Shown: positions 8,972-18,027 of the stretch, one piece after another | How positions within the stretch are numbered: position 1 is the first letter of the stretch | How the letters are laid out: each line of letters opens with the position of its first letter | Assembly (NCBI RefSeq): GCF_019145375.1 | Contig: NZ_JAHSTX010000001.1 | Coordinates: 2,145,001 to 2,209,000 of the forward strand | Direction: 5' to 3' | DNA: 64,000 nt | Source: Pseudomonas triticicola | Lineage (GTDB): Bacteria > Pseudomonadota > Gammaproteobacteria > Pseudomonadales > Pseudomonadaceae | Notes under the pieces: generated by a model | Seen by the model: only the letters and a program-made list of their open reading frames with translations | Databases searched by the model: none | What the model was told of the DNA's origin: nothing | Program-made: the position numbers and the translations under genes

Positions 8972-10137
8972 GACGATCTCCTGTCAGCAGTGGTATCGCT
9001 ACCCGGTTCAAGCTTGACCTTGATCCAGCCGGATTGATGTTGATCAAACGCCTTGAACGCCGAAATCGCGTCAGTCAAAGGCTCGTCCTGAGTCAGCACT
9101 TTCGCTGGATCGACGCGCCCGGCGAGGGTCATTTCGATCAGCTTGGGAATGTATTTGCGGTGATGACAGTTGCCCATGTTGATGCGCACGTTCTTGTTCA
9201 TTGCCTCACCGATCGGGAAGCTGTCGAACCCGGCAGGATAGACGCCGATGATGGAAATCGTGCCGGCCTTGGCCACAGCCTTGACCGCCCACTCCAGCGC
9301 TTGCGAAGGCGCATCGCCCGGTTGCCACTGCGCAGGATGATGATGGCCGTGATGGGAATGGTTGGCGTCGATGCCCACGGCTTCGATCACCCGATCGACG
9401 CCAATTTCAGCAGTCAGGCGCGCAATGGTTTCAACTGGATCTTCTTTCTCGAAGTTGATGCACTCGGCACCCAAAGCCTGCGCGCGAGCGAGGCGATCTT
9501 CCAGGCCATCAATGGCGAACACCCGGCCGGCGCCCATCAGTTTCGCGCTGATAATCGCAAACAGTCCGACCGGCCCGCAGCCGAACACCGCCACCGTGTC
9601 GCCGTCCTTGATCCGCGCCATGTCGGCGCCGAACCAGGCAGTGGGAAAGATATCCGACATGGCAATCGCCTGATCGTCGGTGATGGCGTCCGGCAGCTTG
9701 ATCAGACCAATGTTGGCGAACGGGATTCGCGCTTTCTCGGCTTGCAGGCCATCGAACGGTCCGGTGGTTTTCGGCCCGCCAAAAAATGACGTGCCAGCGG
9801 TTTTACCGTTGGGGTTGGCCACGTCGCACTGGGCGAAATAACCGGCGCGGCAGTACGAGCAGTTGCCGCAGGCAATGGTCGAGGGAATCAGCACGCGATC
9901 GCCAACCTTGAGGTTGCGCACGTCTTCACCGAGCGCTTCGACAATCCCCACGCCCTCGTGCCCAAGGATCGTGCCGGGCTGCATGTCCGGCGCACTGCCG
10001 CGAATGAAATGCAGATCGGTGCCGCAAATGGCCGACGCGGTCAGCCTGACAATGGCATCGGTCGGCGCTTGAATGGTTGGCTCGGGAACATCGTCCAGGC
10101 GGATGTCCCCGACGCCATGAAATACAACAGCTTTCAT
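8968..10137 (-). CDS. Zinc-dependent alcohol dehydrogenase (formaldehyde dehydrogenase-like)
   Basis: 389 residues of the medium-chain dehydrogenase family. Catalytic zinc ligands are in the AICGTDLHF and LGHEGVG motifs; the structural zinc loop is CGNCSYCRAGYFAQC (four Cys near residues 92-106). The nucleotide-binding motif is VFGCGPVGLFA. It resembles glutathione-independent formaldehyde dehydrogenase-type enzymes. A histidine-rich insert, HSHHGHHH, lies near residue 260 in the coenzyme domain. GGGAGG precedes the start. The lipoprotein gene overlaps its stop. Confidence 0.86.
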   Translation of the reverse strand: MKAVVFHGVGDIRLDDVPEPTIQAPTDAIVRLTASAICGTDLHFIRGSAPDMQPGTILGHEGVGIVEALGEDVRNLKVGDRVLIPSTIACGNCSYCRAGYFAQCDVANPNGKTAGTSFFGGPKTTGPFDGLQAEKARIPFANIGLIKLPDAITDDQAIAMSDIFPTAWFGADMARIKDGDTVAVFGCGPVGLFAIISAKLMGAGRVFAIDGLEDRLARAQALGAECINFEKEDPVETIARLTAEIGVDRVIEAVGIDANHSHHGHHHPAQWQPGDAPSQALEWAVKAVAKAGTISIIGVYPAGFDSFPIGEAMNKNVRINMGNCHHRKYIPKLIEMTLAGRVDPAKVLTQDEPLTDAISAFKAFDQHQSGWIKVKLEPGSDTTADRRSS

Positions 10138-10178
10138 CGTTCACCTCCCATTTTCCGGATGTGCGCAAATCAGGGTTC

Positions 10179-10406
10179 TTAACCCTTACTGTGCTCCGGC
10201 GACGAAGGCCCTTCCTTGACGCCGCGCGGGCCGGCGATGCCCCACACGATCAGGCCGAGCACCGGGAATACGATCAGACCGATCGCCCAGGCGGCTTTGA
10301 CGCCGACGCTTTTGTTGCTGCGAAACACACTGACAATCGCCCACAGATCGACCAGCAGAATGATCACCGCCACGGCGATGGAAAAATAACTGGCTGCCTC
10401 GTTCAT
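10179..10406 (-). CDS. PLDc_N (phospholipase D N-terminal) domain small membrane protein
   Basis: 75 residues from the ATG at 10406, preceded by GGAGG. Two membrane helices (SIAVAVIILLVDLWAIVSVF and AAWAIGLIVFPVLGLIVWGIAG) enclose a short basic loop, the pattern of the PLDc_N domain that in larger proteins precedes cardiolipin synthase domains; here it stands alone. The tail is polar (GPSSPEHSKG). Inner-membrane location; role unknown. Confidence 0.8.
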   Translation of the reverse strand: MNEAASYFSIAVAVIILLVDLWAIVSVFRSNKSVGVKAAWAIGLIVFPVLGLIVWGIAGPRGVKEGPSSPEHSKG

Positions 10407-10492
10407 TTCGCAATCCTCCGATGACTTGTAAGCATTGGGCTGTGAGGCGTTTTCAGCGTTCAAAAAAAATGCAATCGCGCGGCACTAAAGGC

Positions 10493-10948
10493 TCAGCCGC
10501 CTTCCGGATCCTGGCGGATCACCGAGATCTTGCCGTTGCGCTCGATGATCGCGAATTTGATCTGCTCGATGGTTTCTATGCCCTGACTGGAGCGCGCCGC
10601 CTCCATGACATCCGCCTCGACCAGCCGCGCATGGCGCAGTCGGCGGTGCAACAGCTTGCCGTTCTCGACAATGATCGTCGGCTCGCCATCGATCAGCCGC
10701 GAGACCCAGCTCGAACGTTGCTTGAGCAGGGAAAAACCGACATCCACGGCAATCAGCGTGATGATCACCAGAAACGCATTGGTCAGGGAAAAATCATCGC
10801 CCAGCAACGCTTGCTGGGTGGCTTCGCCGATGATCATCAGCAAGACGAAATCAAATGTCGTCAGCTCCGCCAGCGAACGCCGGCCGGCAATTTTGAACAG
10901 CACCATCAGTGCCAGATACATCGCGAGTGCGCGCAACACCGAGTCCAT
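10493..10948 (-). CDS. DUF421 (YetF-like) membrane protein
   Basis: 151 residues. Three membrane helices occupy roughly residues 1-70 (AMYLALMVLFKIAGRRSLAELTTFDFVLLMIIGEATQQ is the family's signature stretch), then a soluble C-terminal domain with DGEPTIIVENGKL and QIKFAIIERNGKISVI. This is the DUF421/YetF architecture, whose biochemical role is unsettled. AGGTG precedes the start. It sits 7 bases downstream of the next gene on the same strand, so co-transcription is likely. Confidence 0.86.
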   Translation of the reverse strand: MDSVLRALAMYLALMVLFKIAGRRSLAELTTFDFVLLMIIGEATQQALLGDDFSLTNAFLVIITLIAVDVGFSLLKQRSSWVSRLIDGEPTIIVENGKLLHRRLRHARLVEADVMEAARSSQGIETIEQIKFAIIERNGKISVIRQDPEGG

Positions 10949-10955
10949 GGGTCAC

Positions 10956-11474
10956 CTATGGATAAATGAATTGAGTGAGCTTCACTTCGCTCGAGCCCGG
11001 CACGCGGATATGGCTGCGAAACAGGCCCAATCCGTCACCGCGCAGCGTCACATAGAGCGTCGCCTGGCCTTGGGCATCCGCCTGCAACCACAAGCGCATG
11101 CCCTGTTTTGAGCTGCGCATACGCACCGGGGCCGGTTGCATGGTTTCGACGCTGAAGCCATCGAGCATCTCGCCACCGATGTCGAGTTCGACAGTGGCTT
11201 CAGGCGCCGTGTGCACGCTGAGTTTCAGCGGGTTGGTCGAGCCGTTGCGATGGAACATCTCGTATTCGACCTGGACTTTGCCATCGGCGCTGCGGGCGTC
11301 CTGCGAACTGAGCACGCCACGGGAAAACAACCCCAACAGGCCCAGCAGCATGCACAGCACCAACAGGTACCAACCGATATGCTCGAAGCGCCAGACCTTC
11401 AACTGATAGGCCATGTCCTCCTGCACCGGGAACTGTCGGCTTTGCAGATCGGGATGGTCGGGGTCAGGCTTCAT
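10956..11474 (-). CDS. Membrane-anchored hypothetical protein
   Basis: 172 residues from the ATG at 11474, which overlaps the stop of the CinA-like gene (ATGA); a GTG three codons upstream is also possible. AAGGAGGG lies just before. A polar N-terminus (residues 1-35) is followed by one membrane helix (WYLLVLCMLLGLLGLFSRGVL) and a beta-rich outer domain of about 110 residues. I do not recognise a family. The overlap with CinA-like and closeness to the DUF421 gene suggest a three-gene operon. Confidence 0.75.
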   Translation of the reverse strand: MKPDPDHPDLQSRQFPVQEDMAYQLKVWRFEHIGWYLLVLCMLLGLLGLFSRGVLSSQDARSADGKVQVEYEMFHRNGSTNPLKLSVHTAPEATVELDIGGEMLDGFSVETMQPAPVRMRSSKQGMRLWLQADAQGQATLYVTLRGDGLGLFRSHIRVPGSSEVKLTQFIYP

Positions 11475-11980
11475 CGGCGCCACCCTCCTTCGCCGCGCAA
11501 GGCGCGACGGTGATAGTCCGGCAACTGCTGCAGGGCGAATTCAGAAGCGAGGGTCTGCACTTCACTGCGCGATCCGGCAAACCATTGTTGGGTGCTGAAC
11601 AGAAAATGTCGGTCATCGAACTGAAACGCCCAGGCGAAACACACCGTGCCGGCCTTGATGCCGTCCATATCATCGGGTCCGAGAATGCCGGTGGTGGCAA
11701 CGGCAATGTTGGCGGTGCTGTCGCGCAACGCACCGATGGCCATTTCACTGGCCACTTCCACGCTGGTCAGATTGAAGGTGTCCATGGTCGCCGGGCTGAC
11801 GTGCAGCAGGCGCTGCTTGGCTTGCGGCGAATAGACCACATAGCCGCACTCGATCAGCTCGCCGCTGCCGGTGACTTCCGACAGCAACATGACGATTTCC
11901 CCGGCCGTGCAGGATTCGGCGGTGGTGATGATCAATGAATGTTGGCGCAGGTATTCAATCGTTTCCTTGGCAATGGACAT
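11471..11980 (-). CDS. CinA-family nicotinamide-nucleotide amidohydrolase (PncC-like)
   Basis: 169 residues, matching the stand-alone CinA C-terminal domain (about 160). The family signature TAESCTAGEIVMLLSEVTGSG is at residues 20-40, followed by the conserved region VVYSPQAKQRLLHV and TTGILGP. PncC removes the amide from nicotinamide mononucleotide in NAD recycling. This copy lies outside the usual recA neighbourhood and diverges somewhat (GILGPDD instead of GIAGPxG), so its activity is less certain than its fold. Confidence 0.8.
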   Translation of the reverse strand: MSIAKETIEYLRQHSLIITTAESCTAGEIVMLLSEVTGSGELIECGYVVYSPQAKQRLLHVSPATMDTFNLTSVEVASEMAIGALRDSTANIAVATTGILGPDDMDGIKAGTVCFAWAFQFDDRHFLFSTQQWFAGSRSEVQTLASEFALQQLPDYHRRALRGEGGWRR

Positions 11981-12145
11981 GGCATGCTCTCGAAGCTGTT
12001 ATTGCCGGTTGACCGCTCGCTGCGCGGTTCATTCCGCCGGATTGGATGAGCGTGTAAGCGACTCTTGCAGAGAAAGTTTTCCGCCCCGTTCGGCGCGATC
12101 ACCTACCCTCATAGACTGTGTGATCTACTCGAGCCCGCCGCCCCC

Positions 12146-14527
12146 ATGCGCTGTTCATTCAAGTCGTTGTTTTTCATTCTGTTCCTACTGCTCATGCCGG
12201 GCAGCGCTGCACTGTGGGCGGCGGACCTTGGCGCGCCGGCAAACACAGGCGCAGCGCCGCTGCCAGTGATTTCGCAAAGCGATCTGCAAGCCCTGCAACA
12301 ACGCCTCGACGGCCTCAAGCAGCAGATTTCGGCGGCAAACAATTACAACCAGCTCGAAGGCCCGCAGGATCGGGTGCAGGCGTTTATTCTCGATGTCGAT
12401 CGATTGTCGGCAGCGCTGTTGCCGCAACAGGCGCAACTGGCGGTGCAACTGGGCGTGCTCGGCACGGCGCCAGACGCCGAGGTGGCCGCCGAGCAAGCCG
12501 ATATCGTCGCGCAGCGGGCGACGCTGGCGGAGCAGAAAAGCAAGGTCGATGGCACCCTGAAAAGCCTCGCCGCACTGAAACAGAACGCCGCCGATCTGAT
12601 CACGCAAATCGCCGGCATCCGCCGCACCCTGCTGGAAAGCGAACTGACCCTGAGCACGCGCAGCGTATTGAGCCCGTATTTCTGGACACCGCTGGTCAAT
12701 CCAAGCGAAGACGACCGCCAGCGCCTGCGACTGTTCGTCGAGCAGGTGGCTGACGTATGGGCCACGGTCTGGGCGCCGGGCGAGCGGTTTTACACCTGCG
12801 TACTGGTGCTGTTGGCGCTGCTGATCTGGACCTTCGGCCGACGTCTGGCTGAGCGCGGGCTGACCTGGTTCTGCATCCATCGCGTGGCAGAGGGCCGACT
12901 GCGCCGCAGTGCCTTGGCCTTCGCCTCAGCCATAGCGACCTTCATCACCACCGCCATCGCCCTGAAGCTGCTGTTTTACGCCTGCACCCGCCACGACGCG
13001 CTGCCACCGGTGCTGGAAACCTTCTCCGAAGAGTTCGAGAAAGTCGTCTATGCCTGCGTGCTGATCACCGGGCTCAGCCGCGCATTGCTCTCCACCGCGC
13101 ACCCGTCCTGGCGCCTGCCGTCGATTGCCGATCCAGTGGCGCTGGCCCTCAAGCCTTATCCGCGAATCCTCGCCTGCTCGTTGCTGGTGTTGGTGACGCT
13201 GGTGCAAGTCGCCAATGCCACAGGCATGAGCAGCCACATCGTGATGGCCGGGCGCGGCGTGATTTCCATTGTGGTGTTGGCGATCATCGGCACGATGCTG
13301 TTGCGCGTCGGCAAAGTGCGCAAGGCTTTGGTCGCAGCCAATGACGCGTCGGCTACGAATAGCGTGTTCGCCGGGCTGATCTACAGCGTCGCCAGTCTCT
13401 CGATGTTGGTGACGGCTATTGCGCTGCTGGCCGGCTATGTTTCGCTGGCACGGTTCATCAGTTATGAGCTGGTGTGGGGCTATGTCGTGCTGTCGGGCTT
13501 CTACTTGCTGATTCAGCTGGTCAAGGACGCCTGTGAGCACCTGTTTTCGCCGAAACACGCGAGCGGCCAGGCGCTCAAGCAATTGCTCGGCGTCAGCGAC
13601 CGGCGCCTCGAGCAGACGTCGATCCTGTTGTCCGGCGTCAGCCGCGCCGGACTGATGCTGATGGCGCTGATTTCGTTGTTTGTCGGGGGCATCGGCACCA
13701 CGCTCGGCCAACTGGTCACCAACATCATGTCGATCCTTGGCGGCGCCGGTTTGCGCAAGCTGAATATTGTCCCGGCGCATCTGCTCAACGCACTGCTGGC
13801 ACTGCTGATTGGCATCTGGCTGATCCGTGCATTAAGCCGCTGGCTCGACAACGAATTCCTGCCCAAGACCGACATGGACCCGGGCATGTGCGCGTCACTG
13901 AGCACGCTGTTTTCCAACATCGGCTACGCCTTTGTAATTCTGCTGACGCTGTCGTCGTTGGGCGTGCAGTGGACCAATCTGGCGTGGATCGTCAGTGCGC
14001 TATCCGTAGGTATCGGCTTTGGCTTGCAGGAGATCGTCAAGAACTTCGTCTCCGGCCTGATCCTGCTCACCGAGCGCCCGGTGAAAGTCGGCGACCTGAT
14101 CAGCATCAGCGGCGTCGAGGGCGACATCCGCCGGATCAACGTGCGTGCCACGGAAATCCAGCTCAGCGACCGCTCGATCGTGATCGTGCCCAACTCGCAA
14201 CTGATCTCGCAGAACCTGCGCAACGTCACCCTTGGCGGCAGCGCTCAGGGCGTGGCGTCGCTGGAGCTGGTTTTCCCGCTGGATATTGATCCTGAAGAGG
14301 TCAAACAACTGCTGCTGGATGCGTATCACGAGAACGAAACCATCCTCGATAAACCGGCGCCGTTCGTGCGTTTCAGCAAATTGTCGCCGGACGGCATAAC
14401 CCTCACGGTCACCGGCTATGTCGGCAGCCCGAGGATTGTCGGGCTGACCAAGAGCGATTTGTTGTTTGAGGTGTTGAAGCGGTTGGGCGTAGCGGGGATT
14501 GCGCTGGCGAAGCCGCCAGCGGCGTGA
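12146..14527 (+). CDS. MscS-type mechanosensitive channel with DUF3772 N-terminal domain
   Basis: 793 residues from the ATG at 12146. A signal peptide (SLFFILFLLLMPGSAALWA) precedes a periplasmic coiled-coil region (residues 30-185, DUF3772-like), then about 10 membrane helices, the MscS pore region (SALSVGIGFGLQEIVKNFVSGLILL) and the cytoplasmic beta domain (VGDLISISGVEGDIRRINVRATEI). It opens under membrane tension and releases solutes on osmotic downshift. It is a large MscK-like architecture rather than minimal MscS. It stands alone as a transcription unit. Confidence 0.88.
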   Translation: MRCSFKSLFFILFLLLMPGSAALWAADLGAPANTGAAPLPVISQSDLQALQQRLDGLKQQISAANNYNQLEGPQDRVQAFILDVDRLSAALLPQQAQLAVQLGVLGTAPDAEVAAEQADIVAQRATLAEQKSKVDGTLKSLAALKQNAADLITQIAGIRRTLLESELTLSTRSVLSPYFWTPLVNPSEDDRQRLRLFVEQVADVWATVWAPGERFYTCVLVLLALLIWTFGRRLAERGLTWFCIHRVAEGRLRRSALAFASAIATFITTAIALKLLFYACTRHDALPPVLETFSEEFEKVVYACVLITGLSRALLSTAHPSWRLPSIADPVALALKPYPRILACSLLVLVTLVQVANATGMSSHIVMAGRGVISIVVLAIIGTMLLRVGKVRKALVAANDASATNSVFAGLIYSVASLSMLVTAIALLAGYVSLARFISYELVWGYVVLSGFYLLIQLVKDACEHLFSPKHASGQALKQLLGVSDRRLEQTSILLSGVSRAGLMLMALISLFVGGIGTTLGQLVTNIMSILGGAGLRKLNIVPAHLLNALLALLIGIWLIRALSRWLDNEFLPKTDMDPGMCASLSTLFSNIGYAFVILLTLSSLGVQWTNLAWIVSALSVGIGFGLQEIVKNFVSGLILLTERPVKVGDLISISGVEGDIRRINVRATEIQLSDRSIVIVPNSQLISQNLRNVTLGGSAQGVASLELVFPLDIDPEEVKQLLLDAYHENETILDKPAPFVRFSKLSPDGITLTVTGYVGSPRIVGLTKSDLLFEVLKRLGVAGIALAKPPAA

Positions 14528-14532
14528 TTCGG

Positions 14533-15552
14533 TTAGCGCTTGCCCGTGTTGTCGATGCGGGCCGTGCTGCTGCGTGGCGTCAGCTCGAACGGCAGGACGA
14601 CATGCCGCTCTGTCAGCGGCTGTTTTTCGATCAGCGCAATCAACATCTCGACCGCCTTGGCCCCGAAGGCCTCGGCCGGTTGCGAGATGGTGGTCAGCGG
14701 CGGATCGCAGTACGCAGCCATGGGAATGTCATCGAAACCCACCACTGAAATATCCTCGGGCACACGCAGCCCGGCCTGACGGATGCGCTTGAGCGCTCCA
14801 ATGGCCATTTCATCGTTTTCGCAGAACAGCGCGCTCGGCCGCTCGGCCAAGCCGAGCATCTTTTGCGCGCCGGCAAAACCGGCCTCGAGGCTGAAATTGC
14901 CATGGCAGATCAGTGCTTCATCGAAGGCAATCCCGGCCTCGCGCAATGCCGCTTCGTAACCTGCCAGTCGATCCAGGGTCAGCGGGCTGTTTTTTGAGCC
15001 TTTGATCAGGCCGATGCGTCGATGTCCCAAGGCGATCAGGTGTTCGGTCATGGCTTTGGCGGCGGCGACGTTGTCCAGGCTGATGGTTGGATAACGCCCG
15101 GGCTTGAGCACTTCGCAGGCGTTCACGATCGGCGGCACATCGGCGTCGGCCGGAGTGTTTTCGAAAGGATCGTAAGCGCGCAACTGGATCACCCCGTCGG
15201 CCTGATAGGCGTACACCAGCTCGGCGAATTGTCGCTCCAGTTCTTCCCGGCCCTGGGTGTCGCACAGCAGCAGGCGATAACCGGCCGCCTGCGCCGCTTG
15301 CTGCGCGCCGCTGATGACCCGGGCGAAAAAGGTGTTGGCGATGGTCGGCACCAGAATCACCAGATTGCCAGTGCGCCGCGAACGAAACTGCACGGCCATC
15401 AGGTTCGGCCGATAGCCGGCCTGCTCCACGGCCGCCATGACGCGCTCACGGGTTGGCGCGAGCACGCGCTCGGGCGATTTCAAAGTCCTCGAAACCGTCG
15501 CCACGGAAACCCCGGCCAGCCGAGCCACTTCGCGAATATTGGACAAAAACAC
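14533..15552 (-). CDS. LacI-family repressor of the sugar module
   Basis: 339 residues. The N-terminal LacI helix-turn-helix and hinge are clear (VARLAGVSVATVSRTLKSPERVLAPTRERV and GYRPN), followed by a sugar-binding periplasmic-type domain. It is divergent from the Gfo/Idh-isomerase-transporter genes. A perfect 18-bp palindrome with the CCGG centre preferred by this family sits in the gap at 15670-15687. It therefore probably represses that operon until a sugar or its oxidised product binds. Inducer unknown. Confidence 0.9.
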   Translation of the reverse strand: MFLSNIREVARLAGVSVATVSRTLKSPERVLAPTRERVMAAVEQAGYRPNLMAVQFRSRRTGNLVILVPTIANTFFARVISGAQQAAQAAGYRLLLCDTQGREELERQFAELVYAYQADGVIQLRAYDPFENTPADADVPPIVNACEVLKPGRYPTISLDNVAAAKAMTEHLIALGHRRIGLIKGSKNSPLTLDRLAGYEAALREAGIAFDEALICHGNFSLEAGFAGAQKMLGLAERPSALFCENDEMAIGALKRIRQAGLRVPEDISVVGFDDIPMAAYCDPPLTTISQPAEAFGAKAVEMLIALIEKQPLTERHVVLPFELTPRSSTARIDNTGKR

Positions 15553-15669
15553 CTCGTTGATTCATGCCGATCAGGCGCGGAGCTTACCGCAGGCGACGAG
15601 CGATCGAAACGCTGTCGATCATCCGCTGGCATTTGACACTCGGCTAATTCAAGCCTAGATTTCGCCCGT

Positions 15670-15687
15670 GATGTAACCGGTTACATC
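15670..15687. promoter_or_regulatory. LacI-type operator
   Basis: GATGTAACCGGTTACATC is a perfect 18-bp palindrome in the 173-bp gap between the lacI-like gene and the divergent dehydrogenase gene. The centre TAACCGGTTA matches the form of operators bound by LacI-family proteins. It lies 39 bases before the dehydrogenase start, where it could block that promoter. Confidence 0.85.
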
Positions 15688-15725
15688 GCTCATCAACATT
15701 GCATCCAGCTACCGAGACGACTGCC

Positions 15726-16913
15726 ATGTACGCTGCCGCAAAAATAAGAATGGGTTTTGTTGGAGGCGGTGAAGGTTCATTCATTGCCCGTGCCCACCGG
15801 CAAGCCGCCGGCCTCGACGGACGCTTCGAACTGGTCTGCGGCGCATTCAGCCGCGACTCGGAGAATAATCAGCGCACCGCCGCGGCGTTGGGTGTCGCGG
15901 CCGAGCGTTGTTACGACGACTGGCAAACCCTGCTCGCCCGCGAGGCCGCCCTGCCCGCTGGGCAGCGCATGCAACTGCTGGTCATCGTCACCCCCAATCA
16001 TTTGCACGCCCCGATTGCCCGCGAAGCATTGAGCGCCGGTTTTCACGTGTTCAGCGAGAAACCCGCGGCGCTGAACCTCGCCGAGGTGCAGGCGCTGCGC
16101 TCGGTGGTCATCAACAGCCAGCGAATTTACGGGCTGGCGCACACCTACCTCGGTTACGCGATGGTCTGGCAGGCCCGCGAAATGGTCGCCAGCGGCGTGC
16201 TCGGGCGCGTGCGCAAAGTCCTCGTCGAGTACCCGCAAGGCTGGCTCAGCACCGATGTCGCCGGGCAAGGCAACAAGCAGGCCGGCTGGCGCGACGACCC
16301 GACGCAATCCGGGATCGGCGGCTGCATCGGCGACATCGGCACCCATGCGTTTTCCCTCGCCGAGTTCGTCACCGGCCAGTCGATTCAATTCATCAGCGCG
16401 ATGCTCGGCGCCCATGTCGAGGGTCGGCAACTGGATGACGATGTGGCGATGCTGTTCAAAATGCGCGACGGCGCCAGTGGCGTATTGCTCGCCAGTCAGG
16501 TCTGCGCCGGTGAAGAAAACCCGCTGAAGATCCGCGTCTACGGGGACAAGGGCGGCCTGGAATGGCGCCAAGAGCAACCGGCCAGCCTGATTCATCGACC
16601 GTTGAACGAGCCGATGCGCGTTCTGCGCTCCGGGGTCGGTCAGCCGTGGCTGTGTGCCGCCGCAACCCGACGCATGCGCCTGCCTGCAGGGCATCCCGAA
16701 GGTTATCTGGAAGCCATGGCCAACCTGTACGGCGATCTCGCCGAAGCGATTGTGCATGGCGCCGAGGGCCATCAGGCACCGGGCGTACCGGGCATCGAGA
16801 CCGGCTTGCGCGGCATGGCCTTCATTGAAACCGCCATCGCCAACCACCTCGGCAATGAAAAGTGGAGCGAGATCCCCGGCCCACTGACAGGAGCCCAGCA
16901 CAATGCACAGTGA
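15726..16913 (+). CDS. Gfo/Idh/MocA-family sugar dehydrogenase
   Basis: 395 residues from the ATG at 15726. The N-terminal Rossmann fold starts MGFVGGGEGSFIARAHR, the conserved EKP motif (FSEKPAALNL) marks the active-site lysine, and the C-terminal domain carries GGCIGDIGTHAF with the usual catalytic Asp and His. Relatives oxidise one hydroxyl of a sugar, inositol or glycoside using tightly bound or free NAD(P). First gene of a three-gene operon with an isomerase/epimerase (11-base overlap) and a transporter. Substrate not determinable. Confidence 0.87.
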   Translation: MYAAAKIRMGFVGGGEGSFIARAHRQAAGLDGRFELVCGAFSRDSENNQRTAAALGVAAERCYDDWQTLLAREAALPAGQRMQLLVIVTPNHLHAPIAREALSAGFHVFSEKPAALNLAEVQALRSVVINSQRIYGLAHTYLGYAMVWQAREMVASGVLGRVRKVLVEYPQGWLSTDVAGQGNKQAGWRDDPTQSGIGGCIGDIGTHAFSLAEFVTGQSIQFISAMLGAHVEGRQLDDDVAMLFKMRDGASGVLLASQVCAGEENPLKIRVYGDKGGLEWRQEQPASLIHRPLNEPMRVLRSGVGQPWLCAAATRRMRLPAGHPEGYLEAMANLYGDLAEAIVHGAEGHQAPGVPGIETGLRGMAFIETAIANHLGNEKWSEIPGPLTGAQHNAQ

Positions 16914-17985
16914 TCAGCAAAATTCGACTGGCCTGAAAGGTCCGGGGATTTTCCTCGCGCAATTCATCGCCGACGAAGCGCCTTTCGACTCCCTCGCCAA
17001 CATTGCCGAGTGGGCCGCTTCGCAAGGCTACAAAGCCATTCAGGTACCGACCCTCGGCACGCGGTTCATCGATTTGCAGCGCGCCGCTGAGAGCCAGGAT
17101 TACTGCGACGAACTCATCGGCGTCTGCGCCCGCGCCGGTGTGGTGATCAGCGAGTTGTCGACGCACCTGCAAGGGCAATTGGTCGCTGTGCATCCGGCGT
17201 TCGACAGCCTGTTCGACGACTTCGCCCCGCCAGCGTTGCGCGGCAAGCCGCAGGAGCGCACCGAGTGGGCCATTGAGCAGTTGAAACTGGCCGCCCGTGC
17301 CAGCAAGCGTTTGGGACTTACAGCCCATGCGACCTTCTCCGGCGCCCTCCTCTGGCCTTACGTCTATCCGTGGCCACAGCGTCCGGCCGGTTTGGTCGAG
17401 CAAGGTTTCGCCGAACTGGGCAAGCGCTGGCTGCCGATCCTCGACTGCTTCGAAGAGGCTGGCGTTGATCTGTGCTACGAAATCCATCCCGGCGAAGACT
17501 TGCATGACGGCGCTTCGTTCGAGCAGTTTCTTGAAGCGGTGAATCATCACCCTCGCGCCGCAATCCTCTACGACCCGAGCCACCTGCTGCTGCAGCAAAT
17601 GGACTACCTCGGCTTCATCGACCGTTACCACCAACGCATCCGCATGTTCCACGTCAAGGATGCCGAGTTCCGCCCCGATGCGCGCTCCGGCGTCTACGGC
17701 GGGTATCAGGGTTGGGTCGAGCGTCCCGGGCGCTTTCGCTCGCTGGGCGACGGCCAGATCGATTTCAAATCGATCTTCAGCAAATTGTGCCAATACGACT
17801 TCAACGGCTGGGCCGTGCTGGAGTGGGAGTGCTGCCTGAAAGACTCCGCACAAGGCGCGGCGGAAGGAGCGGCGTTCATCGAGCGACACATGATCCGCAA
17901 GACCGCCAAGGCCTTCGACGATTTCGCCGGGGTCAGCGCCGATGCCGCTTCCAACCGGCGCCTGCTCGGCCTGACTGACGACTGA
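16903..17985 (+). CDS. Sugar phosphate isomerase/epimerase family (xylose isomerase-like TIM barrel)
   Basis: 360 residues. Metal-binding TIM-barrel features are visible: the Glu of CYEIHPGED (about residue 193), the Asp of ILYDPSHL, the His of MFHVKDAEF and the last Glu of AVLEWECC. This is the IolE/IolI/xylose isomerase-like superfamily, which isomerises, epimerises, dehydrates or cleaves (keto-)sugars. AGGAG precedes the ATG, which overlaps the dehydrogenase gene by 11 bases, so translation is coupled. It should act on the dehydrogenase product. Confidence 0.87.
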   Translation: MHSDQQNSTGLKGPGIFLAQFIADEAPFDSLANIAEWAASQGYKAIQVPTLGTRFIDLQRAAESQDYCDELIGVCARAGVVISELSTHLQGQLVAVHPAFDSLFDDFAPPALRGKPQERTEWAIEQLKLAARASKRLGLTAHATFSGALLWPYVYPWPQRPAGLVEQGFAELGKRWLPILDCFEEAGVDLCYEIHPGEDLHDGASFEQFLEAVNHHPRAAILYDPSHLLLQQMDYLGFIDRYHQRIRMFHVKDAEFRPDARSGVYGGYQGWVERPGRFRSLGDGQIDFKSIFSKLCQYDFNGWAVLEWECCLKDSAQGAAEGAAFIERHMIRKTAKAFDDFAGVSADAASNRRLLGLTDD

Positions 17986-18027
17986 TTCATCCGCGTTACC
18001 GACATAAAAACAATACGGTGATCTGAA

